Origin: CAVOHU01 sp963817885
GTDB lineage: Bacteria; Acidobacteriota; Vicinamibacteria; Vicinamibacterales; JAKQTR01
Length of the DNA: 64,000 nucleotides
Direction of reading: 5' to 3'
Assembly: GCA_963817885.1 (NCBI GenBank)
Contig: CAWFQE010000010.1
Location: forward strand, 186,001 to 250,000
Below, in pieces: positions 56,096-64,000 of this stretch (position 1 is the first letter of the stretch; each line of letters opens with the position of its first letter). The position numbers were made by a program, and so were the translations under genes. A model generated the notes under the pieces. It did no database searches, was not told where the DNA came from, and worked only from the letters and a program-made list of their open reading frames with translations.

Positions 56096-57292
56096 ATGAA
56101 GAGTCGAGTTGCACGCGCGCTGGTTCTGTTCCTGGGGCTCGCCGCGATGGGGGCCGCGGGCTACAAGGTCTGGGATCTCGAGCAGGAGATGACCTCCGGT
56201 CATGCTTCCGCCGCAGCCTTCGATGGCCCGGCGCGCCAGATCGTTGCCGGCCTGGCGGAGCTCGGCGCTGCCGAGCAGGCGTATGTGGCCGTCGGGCAGG
56301 GTGAGGATTACTGGTTTCAGAAATTCACCAGCACGCTGCAGACCGTCAATACGCGCCTGGCCGCGCTGCGCCAGGTGACGCAGACGCCGGAGGCCGGCGG
56401 CGCGCTCGAATCGGTGGTCGAGCAGCTGGCCTCGTTTTCGCAACTCGACCAGCGGGCCCGCGACCTCATCAAGTCGGGCCAGCGCTTGTCGGGGTCCGAC
56501 CTCATCTTCACCGACTGCGCCCAGGCCATCAACCGGATCACCTCGCTCGTCAGTGACGCGCAGGCCAAGGAGATCGCGGCGCGAGCCTCGGGCCAGGCCG
56601 CGCGAAAGCTGCTCCAGGCGTACGTGGCGGGAGGCGGCGCCATCGTCGCCCTGCTCGCCATGATCCTGCTCCTGCCGATTCCGCGGTCTGCCTCCCGGGA
56701 TGTCGATGCGGCGGACGCCGCCGAAGAGGGCCCGGGCCTCGGCCTGAGCCGCGGCGCTGCCGAAAGCAGCGAGAAGGCCGCTGAGGCACCGGACTCGTTC
56801 ACCGACCTTGCCCTCCACGCCGCGAGCCCCTCGGCCGCGCCGGATCTCGCCGGTGCGGCTCGCGTATGCGCCGCGCTGGCTTGCGTGCGCGAGATGTCCG
56901 AGCTCCCCGCCCTGCTCGAACAGGCAGCCGGGCTGCTGGATGCGTCAGGCCTGATCGTCTGGGTTGCCGATGCGCCCGGCGGCGACCTCCACCCCGCGGT
57001 CTCGCACGGCTACACGGCTCCGATGATCGGACGGCTCGGCATCATCAAGGCCGGGGCCGACAACGCGACCGCGATCGCCTATCGGACCGGCACCATCCAG
57101 GCCGTCGCCGGAGATCCGCTGACAAACGGCGCCCTGGTCGTGCCGCTGTCGACCTCGGTCGGTGTGGCAGGGGCGCTGGCGGCAGAGCTGCGGCACGGCC
57201 GCGAAACCGACCAGACCACCCGATCGCTGGCCGCCATCGTCGCCGCCCAGCTCGCCACGCTGTTCACGCCGGCCGCGGAGGCGCATTCGTGA
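56096..57292 (+). CDS. Membrane-anchored GAF-domain protein
   Basis: 398 residues. An N-terminal helix (ALVLFLGLAAMGAAGY) and a second helix (LLQAYVAGGGAIVALLAMILLLPI, about 180-205) bracket an extracytoplasmic helical region of about 155 residues. A Ser/Ala/Glu-rich linker leads to a GAF-like cytoplasmic domain (VREMSELPALLEQAAGLLDA, LVVPLSTSVGVAGALAAEL). There is no kinase or output domain. Its stop overlaps the start of the Hpt gene (GTGA), so the two proteins are made together, as a sensor and a phosphotransfer partner. GAGGGGG lies 7 bases before the ATG. Confidence 0.8.
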   Translation: MKSRVARALVLFLGLAAMGAAGYKVWDLEQEMTSGHASAAAFDGPARQIVAGLAELGAAEQAYVAVGQGEDYWFQKFTSTLQTVNTRLAALRQVTQTPEAGGALESVVEQLASFSQLDQRARDLIKSGQRLSGSDLIFTDCAQAINRITSLVSDAQAKEIAARASGQAARKLLQAYVAGGGAIVALLAMILLLPIPRSASRDVDAADAAEEGPGLGLSRGAAESSEKAAEAPDSFTDLALHAASPSAAPDLAGAARVCAALACVREMSELPALLEQAAGLLDASGLIVWVADAPGGDLHPAVSHGYTAPMIGRLGIIKAGADNATAIAYRTGTIQAVAGDPLTNGALVVPLSTSVGVAGALAAELRHGRETDQTTRSLAAIVAAQLATLFTPAAEAHS

Positions 57293-57693
57293 GCGATCCG
57301 GGAAACCAAGCCGACACGGCGGCTGCGCCTGCCCTCGATAGCCAGATTCTCGGCGACCTCCGTCGGCTGCAGGACGAATACGCCAATCCGCAGTTCCTGC
57401 AGCAACTGATCCAGATCTTCAGGACCAATGCCCCGCGGCGCATGGAGCAAATCCGCGCGGCCATCGCCGCCGGCGACAGCCGCCTGCTCGAACACACGGC
57501 CCACACGCTGAAGAGCAACTGCTCGATGCTCGGCGCCTCGCGAATGGCCGCCCACTGTCTCGATCTCGAAGGCCACGGGGAACACGCACAGTTCGACGCC
57601 GCGCGCACGGTGATGGCGCTCGCCGAGATCGAGTTCCAGCTTGTGATGGAAGAGCTCGATGCGCTCCAGGCCGGCGACCGCCCGGCGCAGTAG
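57289..57693 (+). CDS. Histidine phosphotransfer (Hpt) domain protein
   Basis: 134 residues from the GTG that overlaps the upstream stop. The phospho-accepting His is in EHTAHTLKSNCSMLGASRM; the surrounding helices (LQQLIQIFRTNAPRRMEQI, LVMEELDALQAG) form the four-helix bundle. Single-domain Hpt proteins relay phosphate between a hybrid kinase and a response regulator. The phosphorelay operon 2 kb downstream (receivers at 59413 and 61715) offers possible partners. Confidence 0.88.
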   Translation: MSDPGNQADTAAAPALDSQILGDLRRLQDEYANPQFLQQLIQIFRTNAPRRMEQIRAAIAAGDSRLLEHTAHTLKSNCSMLGASRMAAHCLDLEGHGEHAQFDAARTVMALAEIEFQLVMEELDALQAGDRPAQ

Positions 57694-57872
57694 CACCAGC
57701 CTCGCCCTCAGGGGGCAAGCAGACAAGAGCGATCACACCCCGGAGCCGAGGACCCCCGAGCACGCCAGTGCAGCCGGAGAGGGTCCCTGGTCCGGGTCTC
57801 AGCAGCCCACTTTCCCGCCAGGTCTGCTGGATTTGTCCGCAGGTCGAACCCGGGGCCCGGCCGCGGTGATCC

Positions 57873-58862
57873 CTACACGGGCGTTCGCCGCACCGGCTGC
57901 CTGGGCCTGAGCGCACGGCCCTCGAGCGTGGCCTTGAAGCTCAGCGCCTTCTTGTCGCGTACCACGCCGACGGTCACGTCACCGTCCTTGTCGGCAAGCG
58001 CCGAGATCAACTCATCAGTGCCGGTCACGGCCTTGTCGTTCACCGTCGTGATCACGTCGCCGACTTTGATCCCCGCCTTCGCGGCCGGGCTGTCGGGACT
58101 CACGCTGGCGACCAGCACGCCGTCCTTCACGCCGAAGAAGGCAGACAGCTCCGGTGTCAGGTCCTGCACCGTGACGCCCAGCCGCCCGCGCGCGTTCGGA
58201 GCGTCCCGTTCAAAGGGTCCGCCGGGCGTGCGGAAGTAGTACAGGTTGCCGCGGGGCCCGGGCTCAGCCGGAGCTCCAGGCGTCCTGTCCCGCCAGCGGT
58301 TCAGATTCTCCCGGAGGGCGTCGAGATTCGGCGTCTCACGCAATCCCTGGATCTCCGGCATCACGAGCTCGCCGCGATCGAAGCGGAAAGCGCCGGCGGA
58401 CTCGTCAAGGGTGGCCTCGAGGTCGGTCCTCTTGCCGTCGCGCATCACGCCGATCTTCGCGGCACGGCCGGCGGGGGTTTCCCGGACCAGGCGCGCGAAC
58501 TGTTCCGCGCTCCGTACGGTCTCGCCATCGAACTGGATGATCACGTCGCCGGACTTCAACCCGGCCTTGGCTGCCGCCGAGTCCTTCTCGACTTCATCGA
58601 CGACAACGCCATGGGGACCGGTCAGCTTCAACCTGGTCACGTCGGCTGCCGCGAGATCCTTCACTGTCACTCCCAGGCGACCGCCGCCTCCGCGCATGAC
58701 GTCGAAGATCTGTCTCTGGACCTGGTTTTCAGAAGTCGACCGGCGATCGCCGGTCGCCGCGGACCCGGCCGACTGCCCGTTCACGACTGTCTCGGTCAGC
58801 ACTACGACAACCGCGACCGAGAGCGCGGACGCGATGATGACGAATGTCCTGTGCAGGCGCAT
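57873..58862 (-). CDS. Exported protein with two PDZ domains, no protease
   Basis: 329 residues. Signal anchor (HRTFVIIASALSVAVVVVL), then PDZ 1 (RLGVTVKDLAAADVTRL, AAKAGLKSGDVIIQFDGE), a linker and PDZ 2 (RLGVTVQDLTPELSAFFG, PAAKAGIKVGDVITTVND). The layout is that of the C-terminal half of DegP/DegQ, but no trypsin-like catalytic domain precedes it; the frame upstream is closed. Such proteins bind C-terminal peptides or scaffold envelope proteases. GGAGGAAG before the ATG at 58862 fixes the start. Confidence 0.87.
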   Translation of the reverse strand: MRLHRTFVIIASALSVAVVVVLTETVVNGQSAGSAATGDRRSTSENQVQRQIFDVMRGGGGRLGVTVKDLAAADVTRLKLTGPHGVVVDEVEKDSAAAKAGLKSGDVIIQFDGETVRSAEQFARLVRETPAGRAAKIGVMRDGKRTDLEATLDESAGAFRFDRGELVMPEIQGLRETPNLDALRENLNRWRDRTPGAPAEPGPRGNLYYFRTPGGPFERDAPNARGRLGVTVQDLTPELSAFFGVKDGVLVASVSPDSPAAKAGIKVGDVITTVNDKAVTGTDELISALADKDGDVTVGVVRDKKALSFKATLEGRALRPRQPVRRTPV

Positions 58863-59412
58863 GGCAACTTCCTCCGTCGTCAATACTCTGGAACCCGCGA
58901 CGGGTCACTCCCGGACCCGTATGCCGCCTGAGGGCTGGATTCCGGCCTCCCAGAGAATTCAGACGAGAGAGTCCGTCCCATGGTCGGACAGGACCGATGC
59001 CTCGCACGGGGTCGCCTCGCCTGGGCGCTCGAAGGCAGACCTCGAATCTCGCCCCGTGTTGCCGGGGACGCTACCCAGGCGGTCACTGGCCTGGATAACG
59101 TGAGGTGCCGATAAGCCTAAAGGCCCGTCTCGTCGCTCGAGGCCGGCCTGCGCAACCTCGGGCCGGAGTCCGAAGCGTGAACGGCATCTGTCCGTAACTT
59201 ATTGTTGTTGTTTACTTTATCTGGCAGACGCCCCTGGTGCATCAAGCCTTCCGGGATTTCGAGGGGCCGCGGCGGACCTCATCGTACGCGCCGAATGTGC
59301 CTCGGGCAGGTCGTCAGATTGCCAGGGGTCGCCCCGCTAAGCGCGCCCGACGACCCGGAAGCCTGGTGACCTCGCCCTATTCGGTGCCCAGGCGGTTGAG
59401 AGGACATCGACG
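58863..59412. other. Intergenic region upstream of the phosphorelay operon, 550 bp
   Basis: No gene seen. The piece at 59196-59222 is strikingly AT-rich for this genome (TTATTGTTGTTGTTTACTTT) and is the likely site of the promoter for the downstream operon. Elsewhere it is plain GC-rich sequence. Confidence 0.5.
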
Positions 59413-61104
59413 ATGCAGCCACAGGATCCGAAGGCCTCTGAGCAGGCTCGTCCGGAACCCGATAATCCGGAGGCCGCGCTGCGCGATGCCCGTCAAAGGT
59501 TCATTGCCGCGTTTCCGAAACGGTCGGATTCGATCGGGCTGCTGCTTGGCATGGTGGCGACGCTCGGCCCGCGTGGCCCTCTCGCGCCCTTGCGCCAGAT
59601 CGTCCACCGGACTGCAGGCCTGGCCGGCACGCTCGGGTTCCCCACCGTGTCAATCCGCGCGCGCGAACTCGAAGATGAACTCGAGAACGCCGAGGAAGAC
59701 GACGTCGATACCCAGGCGACCGAACAGGCCTTCGAGGCCATCCAGGCGGCGTTCGCGCACGACCTCTCGCACCCGCCCGACTGGGTCGCCTCCACGCCCC
59801 GGATCGAGGGAAAAGGCCGGCTGGTTCTGCTGGTCGAAGACGATGAGGACCAGCGGGAGGTCGTGAGCATTCACCTGAACGCGGCGGGATTCGAAACGAT
59901 GGCGATCGCGACGGGTGATCGAGTCCTGGAGATCGCCACCTCGCGCCAGCCGAACATCATCGTGCTCGACGCCAACCTGCCCGGGATGGATGGCTTCGCC
60001 GTGTGCCGGCTGCTGAAGACGAACCCGCTCCTCTCCGGCATCCCGGTGATCTTCCTGACGATTCGGGCGGGCCTCGACGACAGGCTGGTCGGGCTGATGC
60101 TCGGCGCCGACGACTACCTGGTCAAGCCGGTCGAGGTGAACGAGCTCCTGTTGCGAATGCAGCTCTTGCTGACCAAGCGGGCGCGTGCCGAGGCGGCAGA
60201 GCAGGACCGCATGGGGAAGGAGTCACCGGAGCTGGACTTCGAGTCCTTCTCCGTGGCGGCGCACGATGAGCTGGCGATGCTGCCGGCAACCCTCGTGCTG
60301 GTGCGCACGCCGGCGGATCTGCACCAGCCGGCCTACGTTGTCCTGCGCGCCGAGTCGCGGAGGCGCGATCTGGTCGCGCGGTACGACGATTCGCACATCG
60401 TCCTGCTGATGGCGGAGATGTCGCCCCAGAAGGCGCGAGAGCGGATCGCGGAGATGCTGGCGCGTTTCAAATCCGGCGTGCCGTCGCGAATCCACGTCGG
60501 ACTGGCCTCGTCGCCGATCCCTCATTCGAAGACCTTCGACGCCTTGCTGACCGAAGCCGATGAGGGAATCCTGCTGGCCGTGGAGCGCGGGGAGCTCATG
60601 GCGAGCGGAGGCGAACCGGAGCCGGCCCAACCCGCGCCGCCGCCTGCCGAGGCCGGGCCCGCCGCGGCCCCCCCGGTCTGGCCGCGGCCCGCGGCGGCAT
60701 CGGCCGGCGCGCGCGTCCCCAGTGCCTTCCGGGCGCCGTCGTCCCGCTCGTTCACCGTCCTGCTGGCCGACGACGATCCGGAAGTGTCGCGGCTGATCGA
60801 GGCGCAGTTGAAGGCGGCGGGCTTCAAGACCCTGCTCGCGGCCGACGGCGCCGAGACGCTGGCGGCGGTGGAACGTCACAAGCCTGACGCGATGGTCATC
60901 GATCTGATGATGCCGCGCATGACGGGCCTCGAGGTGCTTGCGAAGCTTGCGCAATCGCCGGGACGGCCGCCCTGCATCGTGCTGTCCGCGCGCGGCCGCG
61001 AGCAGGACGTCACCCGGGCCTTCGCTCTCGGGGCGGATGACTATGTGACCAAGCCCTTCAGCCCTCAGGAACTGCTCGCGCGCGTGAAGCGGCTGTTGCG
61101 ATAG
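59413..61104 (+). CDS. Hpt-REC-degenerate GGDEF-REC multidomain response regulator
   Basis: 563 residues. Residues about 25-120 form an Hpt-like bundle (HRTAGLAGTLGF, with the His in position). Residues 135-255 are a receiver (LLVEDDEDQ, phospho-Asp in IIVLDANLPGMDG, Lys in YLVKPVE). Residues about 275-395 have the outline of a GGDEF domain (VLRAESRRRDLVARYDDSHI, IHVGLASSP) but the GGDEF signature itself is lost. A Pro/Ala linker leads to a second receiver (LLADDDPEVS, MVIDLMMPRMTG, YVTKPFS). It opens a phosphorelay operon; GAGAGGAC precedes the ATG. It is likely a phosphorelay hub and not a cyclic-di-GMP synthase. Confidence 0.87.
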   Translation: MQPQDPKASEQARPEPDNPEAALRDARQRFIAAFPKRSDSIGLLLGMVATLGPRGPLAPLRQIVHRTAGLAGTLGFPTVSIRARELEDELENAEEDDVDTQATEQAFEAIQAAFAHDLSHPPDWVASTPRIEGKGRLVLLVEDDEDQREVVSIHLNAAGFETMAIATGDRVLEIATSRQPNIIVLDANLPGMDGFAVCRLLKTNPLLSGIPVIFLTIRAGLDDRLVGLMLGADDYLVKPVEVNELLLRMQLLLTKRARAEAAEQDRMGKESPELDFESFSVAAHDELAMLPATLVLVRTPADLHQPAYVVLRAESRRRDLVARYDDSHIVLLMAEMSPQKARERIAEMLARFKSGVPSRIHVGLASSPIPHSKTFDALLTEADEGILLAVERGELMASGGEPEPAQPAPPPAEAGPAAAPPVWPRPAAASAGARVPSAFRAPSSRSFTVLLADDDPEVSRLIEAQLKAAGFKTLLAADGAETLAAVERHKPDAMVIDLMMPRMTGLEVLAKLAQSPGRPPCIVLSARGREQDVTRAFALGADDYVTKPFSPQELLARVKRLLR

Positions 61105-61121
61105 AAGGGTGCCCGGTCCCG

Positions 61122-61316
61122 ATGGTCCAGTTCACCAACCTGCTCATCGCGGTGTTGCGGCCATTCCTCGCCGGCGTTGCGCTGGTGATCTTCGCCATGC
61201 TGGCCTTCCTGGTCGTGCAGCGGGGGGTGGACGAGTCGATGTTCCAGCGGCGAAGGGCCATCATCGCGAAGTATCGGGCTACAATCGACGCGCCTGGTCG
61301 GGCCCGGGAGCCCTGA
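61122..61316 (+). pseudogene. Remnant of a membrane HEAT-repeat protein N-terminus
   Basis: 64 codons. It has a single hydrophobic helix (FLAGVALVIFAMLAFLVV), then a basic stretch FQRRRAIIAKYRATIDA that looks like the start of the membrane-anchored HEAT proteins found between such response regulators and glycosyltransferases. The similarity then ends at an immediate stop. An intact small membrane protein is the alternative. Only 17 bases separate it from the response regulator. Confidence 0.4.
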
Positions 61317-61333
61317 CCAGGCGCTGTTGACGC

Positions 61334-61718
61334 TCGGGCGCCTTCGGGCTGTTCCAGCGGAAGCCGGTCATCGAAGTCGGCGGATTCCGCCAGGACACGG
61401 TCGGCGAAGACTTGGAAGCTGACGGCGGTGGCGATCGGCTTCGGCGTGGTCGACTGGCGATTTGCCGAGCTGCTGTTCCTTGCCGCGGTGCTCTACGGCG
61501 TGCTGATTTCGCTGTCGTCGCTCGTGCTCGAGGAAGTGTCGTTCAGGCGGTATCCCCGGCTGGCCGACCTGCTGACGCTCAGTCTGTTCGGTGTGCTGGA
61601 GAACTTCGGGTATCGCCAGCTCGCGTCGTGGTGGCGGGCGCGAGGCGTGGTGCAGTACCTGAGAGGCCGGCGGGACTGGGGCAATAGCACGCGGAAAGGA
61701 TTCGAAACGGCATCATGA
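61334..61718 (+). pseudogene. Internally deleted GT2 (BcsA/PgaC-like) glycosyltransferase remnant
   Basis: The frame at 61334 reads SGAFGLFQRKPVIEVGG, FRQDTVGEDLE: the acceptor-site region of a processive family 2 glycosyltransferase. At about 61418 the frame changes, and the next residues (LTAVAIGFGVVDWRFAELLF, LEEVSFRRYPRLADLLTL, ENFGYRQLASWWRARG) are the far C-terminal membrane part of the same protein family. The Q-x-x-R-W block and roughly 100 residues in between are gone, as is the whole N-terminal half. The stop overlaps the start of the next response regulator (ATGA), so the old operon coupling is still visible. Confidence 0.6.
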
Positions 61719-62080
61719 TCAAGCTGCTCCTGGCTGAAGATGAACCGGATGTCCAGCTCATCGCCAAGCTCTCGCTGAAGAAGGCGGGGTTCCAGGTCTC
61801 CACCGTCAACAACGGCGTCGAGGTGCTGGAACGCGTGGCCGTCGATCGGCCCGATGTCATCCTGCTCGACTGGATGATGCCCGACATGGATGGATTCGAA
61901 ACGTGCACGCGGCTGAAGGCCTCGCCCGAAACGCGCGGCATCCCCGTGATCTTCCTGACCGCCAAGGTCCAGGAGTCCGAGGTCGCCAAGGCGCTCAACC
62001 TGGGCGCGGTCGGCTGCATCGGAAAGCCCTTCGATGCCCTCTCGCTGGGAACCCAGGTGATGTCGATCATCGGACTGTGA
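61715..62080 (+). CDS. Single-domain response regulator (CheY-like)
   Basis: 121 residues, one receiver domain: LLAEDEPDVQ (acidic pocket), phospho-Asp in VILLDWMMPDMDG, Thr in FLTAK and Lys in CIGKPFD. It has no output domain, so it acts by protein contact or as a relay. The start overlaps the remnant glycosyltransferase stop and its own stop overlaps the kinase start by four bases (GTGA); all three are translationally coupled. Confidence 0.92.
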   Translation: MIKLLLAEDEPDVQLIAKLSLKKAGFQVSTVNNGVEVLERVAVDRPDVILLDWMMPDMDGFETCTRLKASPETRGIPVIFLTAKVQESEVAKALNLGAVGCIGKPFDALSLGTQVMSIIGL

Positions 62081-63981
62081 GCATCCGCAACCGCATCTTC
62101 ACCGTGGTCGGCATCGTCGTTGCCGCGGCGTTCGTCCAGACGCTGATCGTGGTGTATCTGGAGCGATCGCGGGCAGAGACCAATGCCGAGCTCGACGAGG
62201 CGCTTCAGCGTTTCACGAGCCTGTCCGCGGTGAGCCAGCTCGTCATCAGCCTCGAGAACGCCCAGCGCGGGTATCTGCTGACCGGGGCGGAGGCCCAGCG
62301 CAGCGACTACGACCGCCTGCTCGCCGTCTACGAGCGGACGGTCACGGCCCTGCCGCAGTCCGCGGTCAGCACCAATTCCCAGCCGCTGGTCGCCGCGCTG
62401 GATCGCCAGGTGAGAGAGTGGCACACGCAGGCCTCGCTTCCGCTCTTCAGGCTCCGCGAGGACTCGGGCAACATCACCGAAGCGGTCGAACGCCTGAGCG
62501 AGCCGCGGCGGCAGAGGATCGAAGCGACCCTCGATCAGATCGGAACGCTCACGTCGAGCCAGCTGACCGACCTGCGGAACCGATCGAACAGCCAGGCGAT
62601 GGTGAGGACCTTGTTCACCCTCACCATTCCCGCCGTGGCGATCGTCATGCTGCTGGCGCTGGTGGCGGTCCTGGCGCGAATCGTGCTCGACCCCCTGGCA
62701 GCGGTCGCCGAGTCGGCACGCCAGATTTCGAGCGGCAATTTCAACGTGACGCTGCCCAAGCACTCGCGGGACGAAATCGGCGCGCTGGTCCGTGCGTTCA
62801 GGGACATGACCTCGGCCGTGCAGCGCCGCCAGCGTGACCTGACCGACGCGCTCACCCGCGAGCGCGAGATTTCGCAGATGTACTCGGCGCTGCGGACCAA
62901 GGCGGAACAGGAGCACGGCCGGCTGCTGGCCACGATCTCGACAGTGCCGGCGGCGCTCATCATTCTCGACGCCGCCACCGGTCGTATCGTGCTGCAGAAC
63001 AAGGCCGCCGAAGACCTCATCGGGCGCGAGCCCGCCGAGGAAGCGGGCCGCGAAGAACACTGGGCACGACTGCAGGTCACCCTGCGCGACGGCACCTCGT
63101 GCCCGCTGTCCGAGTGGCCGCCGGCCCTGGCGCTGGGCGGAGAGGTGATCGTGGGGCAGGAACTGATCGTGCGCCACGCCGACGGACGGACGATCCCGAT
63201 CCTGGTCAGCGCGGCGCCGCTCCGGGACGATCAGGGCCGAATCACCGGGGCCGTGTCGGCCTTCCAGGACATCACGAACCTCTACGAGGTCGACCGCCTC
63301 AAGAGCGAATTCGTCTCGATCGTCAGCCATGAACTGCGCACGCCCCTCACCTCCATCAAGGGCGCACTCCAGCTGCTGCTCTCGGAGGTGACCCTGCCCG
63401 ACCCCGACCATCGGACCCTGATGGACGTGGCGTTGTCGAACACGGATCGGCTGATTCGCATCATCAACGACATCCTCGACATCTCGAAGATCGAGGCGGG
63501 CAAGCTCGAACTCAACCCGAAGCCGTGCGCGGTGGACGACCTGGTACGCCATTCACTCCAGAGCGTGGCGCAGATCGCGCACGCCGTGTCGGTCACACTT
63601 CAGTGCGAAGTGCCGGCCGGGTTGCCGAAGGTGCTGGCCGATCCGGATCGGAGCGTGCAGGCGATCGTCAACCTGCTGTCGAACGCGTTGAAGTATGCGC
63701 CGCCCGGCTCGCAGGTCGTGTTCAGCGTTGCGGAACAGGCCGGCCGCCGGGTCTCGTTTGCCGTGTCGGACTCCGGGCGGGGCATTCCGGAGGAGAAGCT
63801 GGCGGGCCTGTTCCAGAAGTTCCAGCAACTCGACGGATCGGATTCGCGGAAGGTCCGCGGAACGGGCCTCGGGCTGGCGATCACCAAGGCGCTCGTCGAA
63901 GCGCAAGGCGGAACCGTCAGCGTGCAGAGCCAGGTCAACCGTGGTTCGACCTTCACGATCACGCTGCCGATGGCTGGATAG
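62077..63981 (+). CDS. CHASE3-HAMP-PAS sensor histidine kinase
   Basis: 634 residues, starting at GTG 62077. Helix 1 (IFTVVGIVVAAAFVQTLIVVY), a CHASE3 sensory domain (ENAQRGYLLTGAEAQRSDYD), helix 2 (LFTLTIPAVAIVMLLALVAV), HAMP (PLAAVAESARQISSGNFNV), a coiled coil, PAS (LIILDAATGRIVLQNKAAED), HisKA with the phospho-His in VSHELRTPLTSIKG, and HATPase (NLLSNALKYAPPG, DSGRGIPEEKL, RGTGLGLAI). All catalytic boxes are intact. It is the last gene of the operon and the likely phosphate source for the adjacent receivers. The window ends 19 bases after its stop. Confidence 0.93.
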   Translation: MSIRNRIFTVVGIVVAAAFVQTLIVVYLERSRAETNAELDEALQRFTSLSAVSQLVISLENAQRGYLLTGAEAQRSDYDRLLAVYERTVTALPQSAVSTNSQPLVAALDRQVREWHTQASLPLFRLREDSGNITEAVERLSEPRRQRIEATLDQIGTLTSSQLTDLRNRSNSQAMVRTLFTLTIPAVAIVMLLALVAVLARIVLDPLAAVAESARQISSGNFNVTLPKHSRDEIGALVRAFRDMTSAVQRRQRDLTDALTREREISQMYSALRTKAEQEHGRLLATISTVPAALIILDAATGRIVLQNKAAEDLIGREPAEEAGREEHWARLQVTLRDGTSCPLSEWPPALALGGEVIVGQELIVRHADGRTIPILVSAAPLRDDQGRITGAVSAFQDITNLYEVDRLKSEFVSIVSHELRTPLTSIKGALQLLLSEVTLPDPDHRTLMDVALSNTDRLIRIINDILDISKIEAGKLELNPKPCAVDDLVRHSLQSVAQIAHAVSVTLQCEVPAGLPKVLADPDRSVQAIVNLLSNALKYAPPGSQVVFSVAEQAGRRVSFAVSDSGRGIPEEKLAGLFQKFQQLDGSDSRKVRGTGLGLAITKALVEAQGGTVSVQSQVNRGSTFTITLPMAG

Positions 63982-64000
63982 GGGCCGCGTCGAAGGGCGA

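Overview
This is a GC-rich chromosomal window, dense with genes on both strands. The mix suggests a soil or sediment Acidobacteriota, probably near Vicinamibacteria. This is inferred from gene content: a TIGR03436-like VWFA protein, a ToxR-type winged-helix/TolB/TPR regulator, many large secreted peptidases and multidomain phosphorelay proteins. There is no rRNA marker to confirm it. I saw no rRNA, tRNA, CRISPR array or intact mobile element.

Layout. 0-5.2 kb: 3' part of a serine peptidase S9 / M1 aminopeptidase fusion, a TIGR01777 epimerase and an IS21 istB scar. 5.2-13 kb: VWFA protein, a two-gene 2-oxoacid dehydrogenase E1 operon ending in a long hairpin, two FAD oxidoreductases and an AlkD-like repair protein. 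13-28.7 kb: amino-sugar pair, wHTH-TPR regulator, HEAT-cyclophilin fusion, DPP III-like peptidase, beta-CASP hydrolase, PLP enzymes, a DUF4412-like exported protein, an SDR and a Tat-exported class V aminotransferase-like protein. 28.7-37.7 kb: propeller-phosphoesterase, a DedA/MprF fusion divergent from an AcvB/VirJ-like hydrolase, then an NtrC-type regulator and histidine kinase facing a small exported gene with a sigma-54-like promoter. 38-49 kb: aminotransferase and GT-C-like membrane protein, then a two-carbon/acyl block (acylating aldehyde dehydrogenase, CoA-transferase-GNAT, Kbl-like synthase, acyl carrier protein, Acs-like ligase) that is full of frameshifts. 49-59 kb: a second M1 peptidase, nuoG-like, ccdA, a flippase-like protein, GAF and Hpt proteins, and a PDZ protein. 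59-64 kb: a phosphorelay operon with a deletion scar where a HEAT protein and a GT2 glycosyltransferase once stood.

Three layers cut across the genes. (1) Degenerate heptanucleotide arrays sit between genes at 12.99, 37.88 and 52.15 kb, and small palindromes at 41.4 and 45.2 kb. (2) Many start codons lie 6-9 bases after a TANNNT -10 box without a Shine-Dalgarno, which suggests leaderless transcripts. (3) Single-base frameshifts cluster at 43.7-48.3 kb with isolated ones elsewhere. They may be assembly errors or recent decay.

The most interesting functional unit is 31.2-34.2 kb. A lysyl-phosphatidylglycerol-synthase-type catalytic domain fused to a DedA/VTT membrane domain shares one overlapping promoter with a putative aminoacyl-phospholipid hydrolase. 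It may be a compact module that makes and removes aminoacylated lipid.
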